The notes below the pieces were generated by a model, which saw only the letters and a program-made list of their open reading frames with translations, did not search any database and was not told the DNA's origin. From contig JAJXTX010000014.1 in the NCBI GenBank assembly GCA_021783385.1, forward strand, positions 1-9,515: 9,515 nt of DNA, in the 5' to 3' direction. The DNA comes from Pseudomonadota bacterium. GTDB taxonomy: Bacteria; Pseudomonadota; Gammaproteobacteria; Xanthomonadales; Rhodanobacteraceae. The translations under genes were made by a program, and so were the position numbers. Positions within the stretch are counted from its first letter, which is position 1. Each line of letters opens with the position of its first letter. Of the stretch, positions 1 through 6,771 are shown piece by piece.

Positions 1-812
1 TCCGCAGCGGCCAGCCGCTGTTCCTCACGCCCGACCAGCCGATCGAGTTGCCTTCGCGGGTGCGGCCGTTCGGGGGGCGCGACGCGCTGGAGTGGCTGGG
101 CGTGCCGCTGAGTTCGGGCAAGGGCGTGATCGGCGCGCTGGTGGTGCAGAGCTATTCCGGCGAGGTCAGCTACAGCCAGCAGGACAAGCTGCTGCTGCAG
201 TTCGTCTCCACCCAGGTGGCCGCGGCGATCGAGCGCAAGCAGACCGATACCTGGCTGCGGCACATCGCGCGTCACGACGCGCTGACCGACCTGCCCAACC
301 GCGAGCTGTTCCACGATCGCCTGCACACCGTACTGGCCCGGGCCCGCCGCCATGCCGAGCGGCTCGCGCTGCTGTACATCGACCTCGATCGCTTCAAGCA
401 GGTCAACGACAGTTGCGGGCATGCCACCGGCGATCAGCTGCTGCGCGAAGTGGCCACGCGCATTCGCTACTGCGTGCGCGAGTCCGACACGGTGGGCCGT
501 CTGGGCGGCGATGAGTTCGTGGTGATGCTGCCCACGCTGGCGCTGGCCGAGCATGCCGCCGTCGTGGCGGAAAAGATCTGCGTCGCGCTGCAGCGACCGT
601 TCGAACTGACCGGGCAGCGGCTGCAGATCGCCGCCAGCATCGGCATCGCGGTGTATCCCGAGCACGGCGGCGAGGGCATGCAGCTGATCCGCCGTGCCGA
701 TGCGGCCATGTACGTCGCCAAGAAGCGCGGCGGCAACGGCTGGATGATGGCGGACGTGTCCGCACAGGCCGTCGACGAGGCCGAGCCGGTGCCGCGCCCG
801 ACTTCGGCCTGA
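1..812 (+). CDS. GAF-GGDEF diguanylate cyclase, C-terminal part (5' end outside window)
   Basis: This is the C-terminal part of a signalling enzyme that makes c-di-GMP from two GTP. The frame is open from base 3 to the TGA at 810-812, and no start is credible because it opens inside a GAF domain. The GAF tail covers roughly bases 66-245, shown by EWLGVPL, GALVVQ and the closing helix AAAIERKQ. The GGDEF domain follows from about 265, with HDALTDLPNR, the metal and substrate segment DLDRFKQVND, and GHATGDQLL. The signature GGDEF lies at 504-518. An RxxD motif (RESD, 477-488) sits exactly five residues upstream, which is the allosteric product-inhibition site known for this family. SIGIAVYPEHGG and ADAAMYVAKKRG complete the domain. 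There is no EAL domain, so it should be synthesis only. It faces the second cyclase gene with a 26-base gap. Family and activity are secure; the signal sensed is unknown. Confidence 0.93.
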   Translation, partial: RSGQPLFLTPDQPIELPSRVRPFGGRDALEWLGVPLSSGKGVIGALVVQSYSGEVSYSQQDKLLLQFVSTQVAAAIERKQTDTWLRHIARHDALTDLPNRELFHDRLHTVLARARRHAERLALLYIDLDRFKQVNDSCGHATGDQLLREVATRIRYCVRESDTVGRLGGDEFVVMLPTLALAEHAAVVAEKICVALQRPFELTGQRLQIAASIGIAVYPEHGGEGMQLIRRADAAMYVAKKRGGNGWMMADVSAQAVDEAEPVPRPTSA

Positions 813-838
813 GCACCTGGCAAAGCGCCGCAGCGCGC

Positions 839-3331
839 TCAACCCTGGCGCAAGTCGCGCCCTGCCCGCGCCTCGTACAGGCGCTTGTCCGCTGCGGCCA
901 GCGCGCTGTCCAGCGTGCTGCCGGACTGCCGCACCGCCTCGCCCAGGGTGAAGGCGATCGGCGCCTGCTGGCGCTCGCTGTCCAGACGCTGCACCACCTC
1001 TGCAGTGAGACGCTCGTCGGCCTGCTTCAGCAGCACCAGGAATTCGTCGCCGCCCATGCGCACCACCACGTCGGCCGGGCGCACGTGGCGTTGCAGGAAA
1101 CGGCCCATCGCCACCAGCACCTCGTCGCCGCGCTGGTGGCCATGGGTGTCGTTGACCTGCTTGAAGCGGTCCAGATCGACCGCGATGCAGCCCCACACCT
1201 CGTCATCACCCATGCTGTCGGCGAGTTCGTCGAGGAAGCGCCGGTTGAAGCAGCCGGTGAGCGGATCGCGCACGCTCCAGTCGCGCAGCTGCTGCACCTG
1301 CTGCTCGCGCTCGGTGATGTCCTGCGCGTGCCCCAGCACGTAGGGCTCGTCGCCCTCGTCGTCGAGCACGTTGTGGTACTGCCAGATGCGCATGCCACCG
1401 TCCGGCGCGATCAGGTGCAGCAGGCCCGAATCGCTGCCCTTGTCGCGGACGCGGTCGAGGTAACCGCGAAACCGCTCGCGGTACTCGGGCCGCATGAATT
1501 CGTCCAGCCGCCGGCCCATCAGCTCGGCCACCGCGTAGCCGAGCGAGCGCGCGGCGGCCGGGTTCACCGACAGCAGCACGCCGTCCAGGTCGTGCGTGCA
1601 GATCAGCCCCAGGCTGTACTGGAACAGCTTGCGGAAGCGCCGGTCGCTGGCTTCGAGCGAGGCGATCGCGCGGCGCCGGAAGGTGACGTCCTGGAACGCA
1701 CCGACCAGCTTGCGCGGGCGCCCGCCCTCGAACTGCACCGAGCCCACCGCACGGCCCCAGAAACGGCGTCCGGTGGCAGTGACCAGCGGCAGCTCCAGAT
1801 CCCAGTCGGTGCCATCGTCGATCCCCTTCTTTACCGCCGCCCCGATCACCTCGCGTGCCTCCGGCGCGTAGAAGCTGATCGCCTCCTCCACCGTGGGGCG
1901 GAAGCCGGGCGGCACCTCGTGCAAGCGGCAGGTCTCGTCGGACCAGTACACCTCGTTGGTGTCGAGGTCGACCTCCCAGCCGCCGACGCCGGCGAGCTGG
2001 CCGGTGCGCTCCAGAAACGCCTCGCTGGCGATCAGCCGGCGCTCGGCGAGGTGACGGGCGGTGACGTCCTCGATGATCGCCATGCTGCGCACCGGCGCGC
2101 CGAAATCGTCGTACTCGATGGTGGCCGACAGCTCCACGTCGATCATGCTGCCGTCGCTGCGCAGCATCTGGTAGGGCACGCGCTCGCAGCGGCCGCTGCG
2201 GAACAGCTCGGGCACCACGATGCGCGCCAGCTCGGCGGAGGCCTCGCTGAGAAAGTCCGTCAGCGGTCGCCCGATCACCTGCTCGCGCCGGTAGCCGAGG
2301 CGGCGCAGCCACTGGTCGCTGACCGACAGCAGACGTCCCTGCGGATTGATCGAGTGCATCATCGCCGGCGTGCTCTCGTACAGCGCGCGCGCGCGGGCCT
2401 CGCTGGCGGCCAGCGCCAGCTGCGCCTGCTTGGTGGCATCGATGTCCACGCGCACGCCGTGGATCCAGGCCGGCTCGCGGTCGTCGCCCCGCGTGGTCAC
2501 GCGCAGGCGGTCGCGAACCCACCTCCAGTGGCCATCGCGGTGGCGGATCCGGGTCTCGACGTCGACCACCGGCAGCTCGCCGCGCTGGTGCTGTTCAAGC
2601 AGCGCCTGCATCCGCGGCAGATCGTCCGGATGCAGATCGGCAAACCACGGCTGCGGCGACGGCGACGCGAGCTCGGTCAGTGCGCGGCCGCTGATCGACG
2701 CCCAGTTGGCGTTGCAGCGCAGCTCGCCACTGGCGGTGTTCCACTCGGCGGTGCCGGCACCAGTGGCCTGCAGGATGTGCGCAAGTCGCTGCCCGGCCTC
2801 CGCCTCGCGCTGCAGCGCCGCGTCACGCTCCTGCGCCAGCACGCGCTGCTGCAGCGCCTGGGCGACGGCGCGCGCCAGCTGCTGCAGTACCTGACGCTGC
2901 ATGTCGCTGAGCACTCGCGGCTGGCGGTCGATCACGCACAGCGTGCCCATGCGCAGGCCGTCGGCCAGCACGATCGGCGCGCCGGCGTAGAAGCGGATGC
3001 CCGGCGCGCCGGTGACCAGCGGGTTGTCGGCGAAGCGTGGATCGGCCAGCGCGTCGGGAACTTCCATCAGCGCATCGCTGAGGATGGCGTGCGCACAGAA
3101 CGCCAGGTCGCGCGGCGTCTGCGCCACCTCCTGCATGCCGAGGTTGGATTTGAACCACTGTCGCTGCGTGTCGATCAGGCTGATCAGCGCGATCGGCACC
3201 GCGACAGCGGTCATCGCGGCGCGCGCCAGCGCATCGAACAGCGGTTCGCTGGCGGTATCCAGCACGTCCAGTGCATGCAGCCGCGCCACGCGCTCGCGTT
3301 CATTCGGGGGCCACGCTGCGGGTCTTGCCAT
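839..3331 (-). CDS. GAF-PAS-PAS-PAS-PAS-GGDEF diguanylate cyclase
   Basis: An 830-residue predicted cytoplasmic c-di-GMP synthase with a long sensory array and no visible membrane segment or signal peptide. Approximate order: GAF 30-163 (with LAFCAHAIL and a MGTLCVID core), PAS1 185-305, PAS2 307-430, PAS3 432-556, PAS4 560-680, GGDEF 684-826. The PAS units each end in a PAC-like strand, for example IIEDVT, AFQDVT and AQDIT. In the cyclase domain, the metal ligand lies in VDLDRFKQVND (D719), GGDEF is at 760-764 and an RxxD inhibitory site (RPAD, 751-754) is five residues before it. The usual SIGIA strand reads FTLGEA, a mild deviation. There is no EAL domain. The ATG at 3331 is preferred because AGGA lies 8 bases upstream. 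An in-frame ATG at 3376 would add 15 residues, but it lacks a good ribosome site and lies at the predicted transcription start. The ligand of each PAS domain cannot be read from sequence. Confidence 0.93.
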   Translation of the reverse strand: MARPAAWPPNERERVARLHALDVLDTASEPLFDALARAAMTAVAVPIALISLIDTQRQWFKSNLGMQEVAQTPRDLAFCAHAILSDALMEVPDALADPRFADNPLVTGAPGIRFYAGAPIVLADGLRMGTLCVIDRQPRVLSDMQRQVLQQLARAVAQALQQRVLAQERDAALQREAEAGQRLAHILQATGAGTAEWNTASGELRCNANWASISGRALTELASPSPQPWFADLHPDDLPRMQALLEQHQRGELPVVDVETRIRHRDGHWRWVRDRLRVTTRGDDREPAWIHGVRVDIDATKQAQLALAASEARARALYESTPAMMHSINPQGRLLSVSDQWLRRLGYRREQVIGRPLTDFLSEASAELARIVVPELFRSGRCERVPYQMLRSDGSMIDVELSATIEYDDFGAPVRSMAIIEDVTARHLAERRLIASEAFLERTGQLAGVGGWEVDLDTNEVYWSDETCRLHEVPPGFRPTVEEAISFYAPEAREVIGAAVKKGIDDGTDWDLELPLVTATGRRFWGRAVGSVQFEGGRPRKLVGAFQDVTFRRRAIASLEASDRRFRKLFQYSLGLICTHDLDGVLLSVNPAAARSLGYAVAELMGRRLDEFMRPEYRERFRGYLDRVRDKGSDSGLLHLIAPDGGMRIWQYHNVLDDEGDEPYVLGHAQDITEREQQVQQLRDWSVRDPLTGCFNRRFLDELADSMGDDEVWGCIAVDLDRFKQVNDTHGHQRGDEVLVAMGRFLQRHVRPADVVVRMGGDEFLVLLKQADERLTAEVVQRLDSERQQAPIAFTLGEAVRQSGSTLDSALAAADKRLYEARAGRDLRQG

Positions 3332-3339
3332 GGCGCTGA

Positions 3340-3343
3340 TCCT
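3340..3343 (-). promoter_or_regulatory. Ribosome binding site deciding the start of the PAS-GGDEF gene
   Basis: On the minus strand AGGA (AGGAT with the next base) lies 8 bases before the ATG at 3331. The upstream in-frame ATG at 3376 has only a G-rich stretch directly against it. This favours the 830-residue form over the 845-residue form. Confidence 0.6.
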
Positions 3344-3382
3344 GTCGTTGCCGGGACAGACGGGCCGATCCGGCATGCACCC

Positions 3383-3411
3383 ACGATAAGCCGATCATGT
3401 CAACGGTTCAA
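3383..3411 (-). promoter_or_regulatory. Candidate sigma-70-type promoter for the PAS-GGDEF gene
   Basis: Reading the minus strand, TTGAAC (3406-3411) and TATCGT (3383-3388) are 17 bases apart. Each matches four of six consensus positions. A perfect TTGACA (3398-3403) lies between them but has no good -10 partner at 16-18 bases. Transcription would begin near 3376, giving a leader of about 45 bases to the preferred ATG at 3331. This is a visual match only. Confidence 0.38.
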
Positions 3412-3435
3412 ACGTGGCGCGGCGGGAGCCGCGGC

Positions 3436-3450
3436 AGTCTGGCACAGACT
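3436..3450. repeat. Short perfect inverted repeat in the divergent intergenic region
   Basis: AGTCTG and CAGACT are perfect inverted arms separated by GCA. With one mismatch the arms extend to nine bases each. It lies between the PAS-GGDEF gene and the lipoprotein gene, upstream of both, so it could be an operator. The rest of 3332-3548 shows no gene, and I could not find a convincing plus-strand promoter in it. A palindrome this short can occur by chance. Confidence 0.3.
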
Positions 3451-3535
3451 ACCCAGCGCAGCCTGCACACGCGCTGAGCCTGGGCATTGCACCGACGCGC
3501 TGTAGCAGCCAAGCTCAACTGACGCCCGTTTGTCC

Positions 3536-3540
3536 GGAGA
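3536..3540 (+). promoter_or_regulatory. Ribosome binding site deciding the start of the lipoprotein hydrolase
   Basis: GGAGA lies 8 bases before the ATG at 3549. That start opens directly into a lipoprotein signal peptide, whereas the open frame continues upstream to 3414 with no signal-like sequence. The two facts together fix the start. Confidence 0.7.
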
Positions 3541-3548
3541 AGCCGCCG

Positions 3549-4304
3549 ATGTACCGCTGCCTGCGCTGGTGCCTGCTGCTGCTTGCGCTGAACCTGCTCG
3601 GCGGCTGCATCGCACTCGGCAACGCGGCGCGACCGATCCCCACCGCGTTTGTGCCGGCGCCGCAGCCGGCGCGGCAGCTGGTGGTGTTCCTGCCCGGCCG
3701 CGGTGACGACCTGGCGGCACTGCAGAAAAGCGGCATCGCGCAGATCATCCAGCAGGCGTGGCCGGATGCCGACGTGGAACTGGCCGCACTCACGATGGCC
3801 TACTACACCGACGGCAACGCCACCCGGCGGCTGCATGACGAAGTGGTTGTCCCGGCACTGCGCCGCGGCTACCGGCAGGTGTGGCTGGCCGGCACCTCGC
3901 TCGGCGGCCTGGGCGCCCTGCTGTACGACCGCGCCTACCCGGGCGAGCTGCACGGCTTGCTGCTGCTGGCGCCGTACCTGGGCGACGCGACGATCCGCAG
4001 GCAGATCGTGGCGGCCGGTGGGCTGGCGCAGTGGAACCCCGGCCCAGCGCAGCCGATCAGCGCGCAGAACTGGCAGCGCGAGCTGTGGCGCTATCTGCAG
4101 CACTGGTCCGTCGACCCGGCGCTCGCGCGGCACGTCTGGCTCGCCTATGGCGCACAGGACCGGCTGCGGCCGTCGATTGCGCTGATGGCGCCGCTGCTGC
4201 CGCGCGGGCACGTGCTCGTGCTGCCGGGCGGCCACCGCTGGAGCGTGTGGAAACCCGCCGCACGCCAGTTGCTGCAGGCCGTCGCGCACGACGCGGCGCA
4301 TTGA
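3549..4304 (+). CDS. Predicted lipoprotein alpha/beta hydrolase
   Basis: A 251-residue serine hydrolase predicted to be exported and lipid-anchored. The N-terminus is a short charged stretch (MYRCLR) and a leucine-rich core, ending in a lipobox L17-G18-G19-C20. Residue +2 is Ile rather than Asp, so outer-membrane sorting is the default expectation. The mature part has the alpha/beta hydrolase layout: strand QLVVFLPGRGDD (43-54), nucleophile elbow GTSLGG with Ser117, acid Asp204 in YGAQDRLRPS, and His229 in LPGGHRW. The full catalytic triad is therefore present. The substrate is not evident; short-chain ester or lysolipid hydrolysis would be typical. It is divergent from the PAS-GGDEF gene. 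It ends 32 bases before the start of the broken ABC transporter ATPase, on the same strand, so the two may once have been co-transcribed. Fold and anchor are confident, specific function is not. Confidence 0.85.
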   Translation: MYRCLRWCLLLLALNLLGGCIALGNAARPIPTAFVPAPQPARQLVVFLPGRGDDLAALQKSGIAQIIQQAWPDADVELAALTMAYYTDGNATRRLHDEVVVPALRRGYRQVWLAGTSLGGLGALLYDRAYPGELHGLLLLAPYLGDATIRRQIVAAGGLAQWNPGPAQPISAQNWQRELWRYLQHWSVDPALARHVWLAYGAQDRLRPSIALMAPLLPRGHVLVLPGGHRWSVWKPAARQLLQAVAHDAAH

Positions 4305-4336
4305 GCGCATCCGCCGCTGAGCCGTCAGGAGCTGCC

Positions 4337-4617
4337 ATGCCGGACGCCGTCGCGAGTGCCCGCATCGCCTTTGCCCTCGCGCATGCGAGCAAGCGCTACG
4401 GCGCGGTGCTGGCGCTGGATGACGTCAGCCTCGCGTTCGCGGCCGGCAGCACCACCGCGCTGATCGGCAGCAGCGGCTCGGGCAAATCCGCCGCGCTGCG
4501 CCTGCTGCCGGGACTGGAGTGGCCCGAACGCGGCGGCGTGCGCGTGGACGGTGAGCTGCTGCACAGCGCGCCGGCGTTCGTCGCGGCACTGCGCGGGCTG
4601 ACCGGGCGCATCGATGC
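4337..4617 (+). pseudogene. Remnant of an osmoprotectant-type ABC transporter ATP-binding protein
   Basis: The start region is intact: AGGAG at 4327-4331, five bases before the ATG. About 92 residues of an ABC ATPase follow. Visible parts are the N-terminal strand with SKRYG and ALDDVSL, then a complete Walker A, GSSGSGKS (residues 44-51, bases 4466-4489), and the strand GGVRVDGELL. Homology stops after roughly VAALRGLTGRID. There is no Q-loop, no LSGGQ signature, no Walker B and no H-loop, so it cannot be a working ATPase. The sequence then runs into permease sequence in another frame. Assignment to the glycine betaine/choline (OpuCA/OsmV/YehX) subfamily rests mainly on the permease next to it. 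The frame stays open by chance to 6790, so a gene caller may predict a large false protein from this start. Confidence 0.8.
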
Positions 4618-4930
4618 CAACGCGATTCAAGCTGGTGCTGCTGTCGCTGGGGCTGGCGGTGCTGCTGGCGATTCCGCTGGACGTGCTGGCCGCGCGGCGG
4701 CGACGGCTCGGCCAGCTGGTGACCGGGCCGACCGGCGTGCTGCAGACGGTACCGTCGCTGGCGATGCCGGTGTGCATGATCCCGCTGCTCGGCATCGGCA
4801 CCTGACCGGCGGTCGCCGCGCCGTTCCTGTACTGCCGCGCAATACGCAGGCGGGACGGCTCGGCATCGCGCCGGAGCTGCGCGAATCGGCCGCCACGCTG
4901 GGGCTGCCCTCGGGCGTGCGGCTGCGCCAG
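4618..4930 (+). pseudogene. Remnant of an osmoprotectant-type ABC transporter permease, frameshifted and stopped
   Basis: The middle of an OpuCB/YehW/OsmW-like permease is recognisable. In one frame (from about 4620) there is a membrane helix, LVLLSLGLAVLLAIPL, then AARRRRLGQLV, GVLQTVPSLA and IPLLGIGT, before an in-frame TGA at 4803-4805. Beyond the stop the same frame gives PAVAAPFLY. After an apparent deletion of about 13 bases, the homology resumes in the other frame as RNTQAG and then GIAPELRESAATLGL, which is the EAA-type loop that contacts the ATPase. Homology fades at about 4930. The N-terminus of the permease, its C-terminal helices and any binding-protein domain are absent. One fusion-type deletion, one stop and one frameshift leave no doubt it is dead; whether it was glycine betaine, choline or another osmolyte cannot be told. 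Confidence 0.83.
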
Positions 4931-4957
4931 CAGGGCCTCACGCCGGGGCGCCGGCGC

Positions 4958-5599
4958 TCAGCCGGACGGCATGCGCCGGCGGGTGATCGTATCGGCGTGG
5001 CCACGGTGGTAGACGTAGCTACGCTCGTCCAGGCGCGCGCTGCGCACGCCGTCCGCCAGCAGTCGCTGCATCAGGACGGACTCCTCGGCATAGCCCAGCT
5101 CGGGAAATCCGCCTACCGCCAGGATCGACTCGCGCCGCACCGCCAGCATGCCCACGCCGATACAGCGATCGACATGGATCAGCTGCCCCGGATGATGCAG
5201 GCACGGCACCAGCGAGCTGCCCACCACGCGCATCGGCGACAGCCACAGGTCGACCTCGGGGCTGGACTCGATCGCCGCGCGGCGGCGCGCCAGATGCTGC
5301 GGCTCGAACTCGTCGTCGCTGTCCAGGAACACGATCCACGGCGCCTGTGCCGCCTGCAGCATGCGGTTGCGGCTGACCGACTGGCCGCGGTTGGGCTGCC
5401 GCCAGCAGTGCAGCCGCGGCTCGCGCATGCGCCAGTCGCACAGCAGCGGCCAGGTGCCGTCGGTGGAACCGTCGTCGACGATCAGCAGCTCCCAGCGCGG
5501 CTCATGCTGGGCTACCACGGAGGCGAGCGCACGCTCCAGCAGCGCGGCCCGGTTGTGGGTCGGCAGCACGATCGAAAACAGTGGCGGCGGCGAACGCAT
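4958..5599 (-). CDS. Family 2 glycosyltransferase
   Basis: A 213-residue GT-A fold enzyme that would transfer a sugar from a nucleotide-sugar donor. The fold begins at once: FSIVLPTHNRAALLERALAS (8-27), then VDDGSTDGTW (41-50) for the nucleotide, NRGQSVSRNRM (70-80), and the metal-binding DxD motif in FLDSDDEF (D93, D95). A later acidic segment AEESVLMQRLL (171-181) sits where the catalytic base is usually found. There is no membrane helix and no second domain, so it is among the shorter members of the family, but the core appears complete. It stands alone: no polysaccharide or lipopolysaccharide genes are visible near it. Its 3' end faces the transporter remnant, only about 27 bases away, and it is divergent from the FAD gene. 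No clear ribosome site precedes the ATG. Acceptor and sugar are unknown. Confidence 0.87.
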   Translation of the reverse strand: MRSPPPLFSIVLPTHNRAALLERALASVVAQHEPRWELLIVDDGSTDGTWPLLCDWRMREPRLHCWRQPNRGQSVSRNRMLQAAQAPWIVFLDSDDEFEPQHLARRRAAIESSPEVDLWLSPMRVVGSSLVPCLHHPGQLIHVDRCIGVGMLAVRRESILAVGGFPELGYAEESVLMQRLLADGVRSARLDERSYVYHRGHADTITRRRMPSG

Positions 5600-5715
5600 C
5601 CGCGGATGCTAAGCGGCCCACCCAGAGCGGCGCCCAGCCTGCGGCCATCTGACGCAGACATAGGCGTCGAGCTGCCGGGGGAACTCCGCAGTGCGAGAAT
5701 CCCGCGCTACCGTAC

Positions 5716-5720
5716 AAGGA
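5716..5720 (+). promoter_or_regulatory. Ribosome binding site deciding the start of the FAD oxidoreductase
   Basis: AAGGA lies six bases before the ATG at 5727, and the FAD-binding strand begins eight residues into that reading. The longer alternative from 5691 uses a GTG and adds 12 residues that do not belong to the fold. The 5600-5726 gap otherwise shows no clear promoter on either strand. Confidence 0.65.
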
Positions 5721-5726
5721 TATCGA

Positions 5727-6710
5727 ATGGCCCCCTCCAGCGCGCCGCGCGTCGCCGTGATCGGCGCCGGCATGGCCGGCGTGAGCTGCGCCGCACAGCT
5801 GCAGCAGTGCGGCATCGCGGTCACGCTGTTCGAGAAAAGTCGCGGGCTCGGCGGCCGGCTGGCCACGCGGCGCAACGAAGCGGGCGTGGCCTTCGATCAC
5901 GGCGCGCAGTACATCACCGCCCACACGCCGGCCTTCGCACAGTACCTCGAGCGTCTGCGCGAGGCCGGCAGCGCGGCCGTGTGGCAGCCGCGTCGCGCCG
6001 CCACCCGGGACGCCGCGCATCCGTGGCAGGTCGGCACGCCCGGCATGTCGGCGCTGCTCAAGCCGCTGGCCGCCACGCTGGATCTGCGCACGCAGCACAC
6101 CGTCGACGCGCTGCGCCGCGACGGCGATGGCTGGCAGCTGTGCTGCGACGGGATCGAGCTGGAGCAGCGCTATGCGGCGGTGGTCAGCACCGCGCCGGCG
6201 CCGCAGACGCGCGCGCTGCTGGCGATCGAGCCGTTGCTGCAGCAGGCGCTGGACGAGGTCCGCATGGCGCCGTGCTGGGCACTGATGCTGTGCCTGCGCG
6301 AGCCGCTGCCGGTGGACATCGACGCACAGCGTCACGACCGCGGCGCCATCGCCTGGCTGGCGCGGCAGGCCTCGCGTCCAGGTCACGCGCCCGCGGCGCA
6401 GGCCTGGGTGGTGCATGCCAGCCCCGAGTGGAGCACCGAGCATCGGGAGCTGAGCGCCGACGCCGCTGCCCACGCGCTGCAGCGCGAGCTGGTGCAGGCA
6501 CTGGGCATGCCGCTGCCTGCGGTGAGCTTTGCGCAGGCGCACCGCTGGCGTTACGCGCTGACCACCCGCGCGCTGGGCCAGCCTTTCCTCGCCAGCACCG
6601 ATGGCAGTCTGCTGGCTGGCGGCGACTGGTGCCTGGGACCGCGGGTGGAATGCGCCTGGCAGAGCGGCGTGGCGATCGCCGGGGCGCTTGCGCAGCGCCT
6701 GCTGCGCTGA
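5727..6710 (+). CDS. Renalase-like FAD/NAD(P)-dependent oxidoreductase
   Basis: A 327-residue predicted soluble flavoprotein of the amine-oxidase/renalase-like group (COG3380 type). The N-terminal Rossmann motif is RVAVIGAGMAGVSCAAQL (8-25, GxGxxG at 13-18), with the acidic residue E36 ending the second strand. The GG-doublet segment RGLGGRLATRR (39-49) and FDHGAQYITA (57-66) are hallmarks of this family. Near the C-terminus, DGSLLAGGDWCLGPRVECAW (292-311) is the second FAD-contacting GD motif, followed by the closing helix SGVAIAGALAQRLLR. The length is normal for bacterial members, so it looks complete and functional. The physiological substrate is unknown for most of these proteins, and nothing in the neighbours points to one. 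It converges on folE2 with a 61-base gap. No signal peptide is visible. Confidence 0.88.
   Translation: MAPSSAPRVAVIGAGMAGVSCAAQLQQCGIAVTLFEKSRGLGGRLATRRNEAGVAFDHGAQYITAHTPAFAQYLERLREAGSAAVWQPRRAATRDAAHPWQVGTPGMSALLKPLAATLDLRTQHTVDALRRDGDGWQLCCDGIELEQRYAAVVSTAPAPQTRALLAIEPLLQQALDEVRMAPCWALMLCLREPLPVDIDAQRHDRGAIAWLARQASRPGHAPAAQAWVVHASPEWSTEHRELSADAAAHALQRELVQALGMPLPAVSFAQAHRWRYALTTRALGQPFLASTDGSLLAGGDWCLGPRVECAWQSGVAIAGALAQRLLR
6690..6707 (+). other. Stem-loop at the end of the FAD oxidoreductase gene, no U-tract
   Basis: GCGCAGC and GCTGCGC form a perfect seven-base stem with a four-base loop, covering the last codons before the TGA. A competing five-base stem (6705-6709 with 6714-6718) overlaps it. 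No run of T follows on either strand, so I do not call it an intrinsic terminator. High GC makes such stems frequent. Confidence 0.25.
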
Positions 6711-6771
6711 TCGCAGCGAGCGGCCGACCCTCAGCGGACCGTCTGCGGGCCGGGGTAAACGGCGGTCGAAT

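Noticed and set aside
824..839. Hairpin AGCGC/GCGCT between the two convergent cyclase genes as a bidirectional terminator
   Set aside because: Only five base pairs, six-base loop and no T-run on either side; expected often at this GC content.
2383..2395. Run of six CG dinucleotides as a phase-variable repeat
   Set aside because: Short, inside a PAS-domain codon series for Ala-Arg-Ala-Arg, and common in high-GC coding DNA.
1085..3505. 806-codon open frame opposite the PAS-GGDEF gene
   Set aside because: Rich in Gln, His, Arg, Ala and Val without any domain, and exactly antisense to a gene with clear GAF, PAS and GGDEF motifs.
5680..5709. GGAACT followed by CGCTA as an ECF-sigma promoter for the FAD gene
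   Set aside because: The spacing is too long for known ECF promoters and the downstream element fits poorly.
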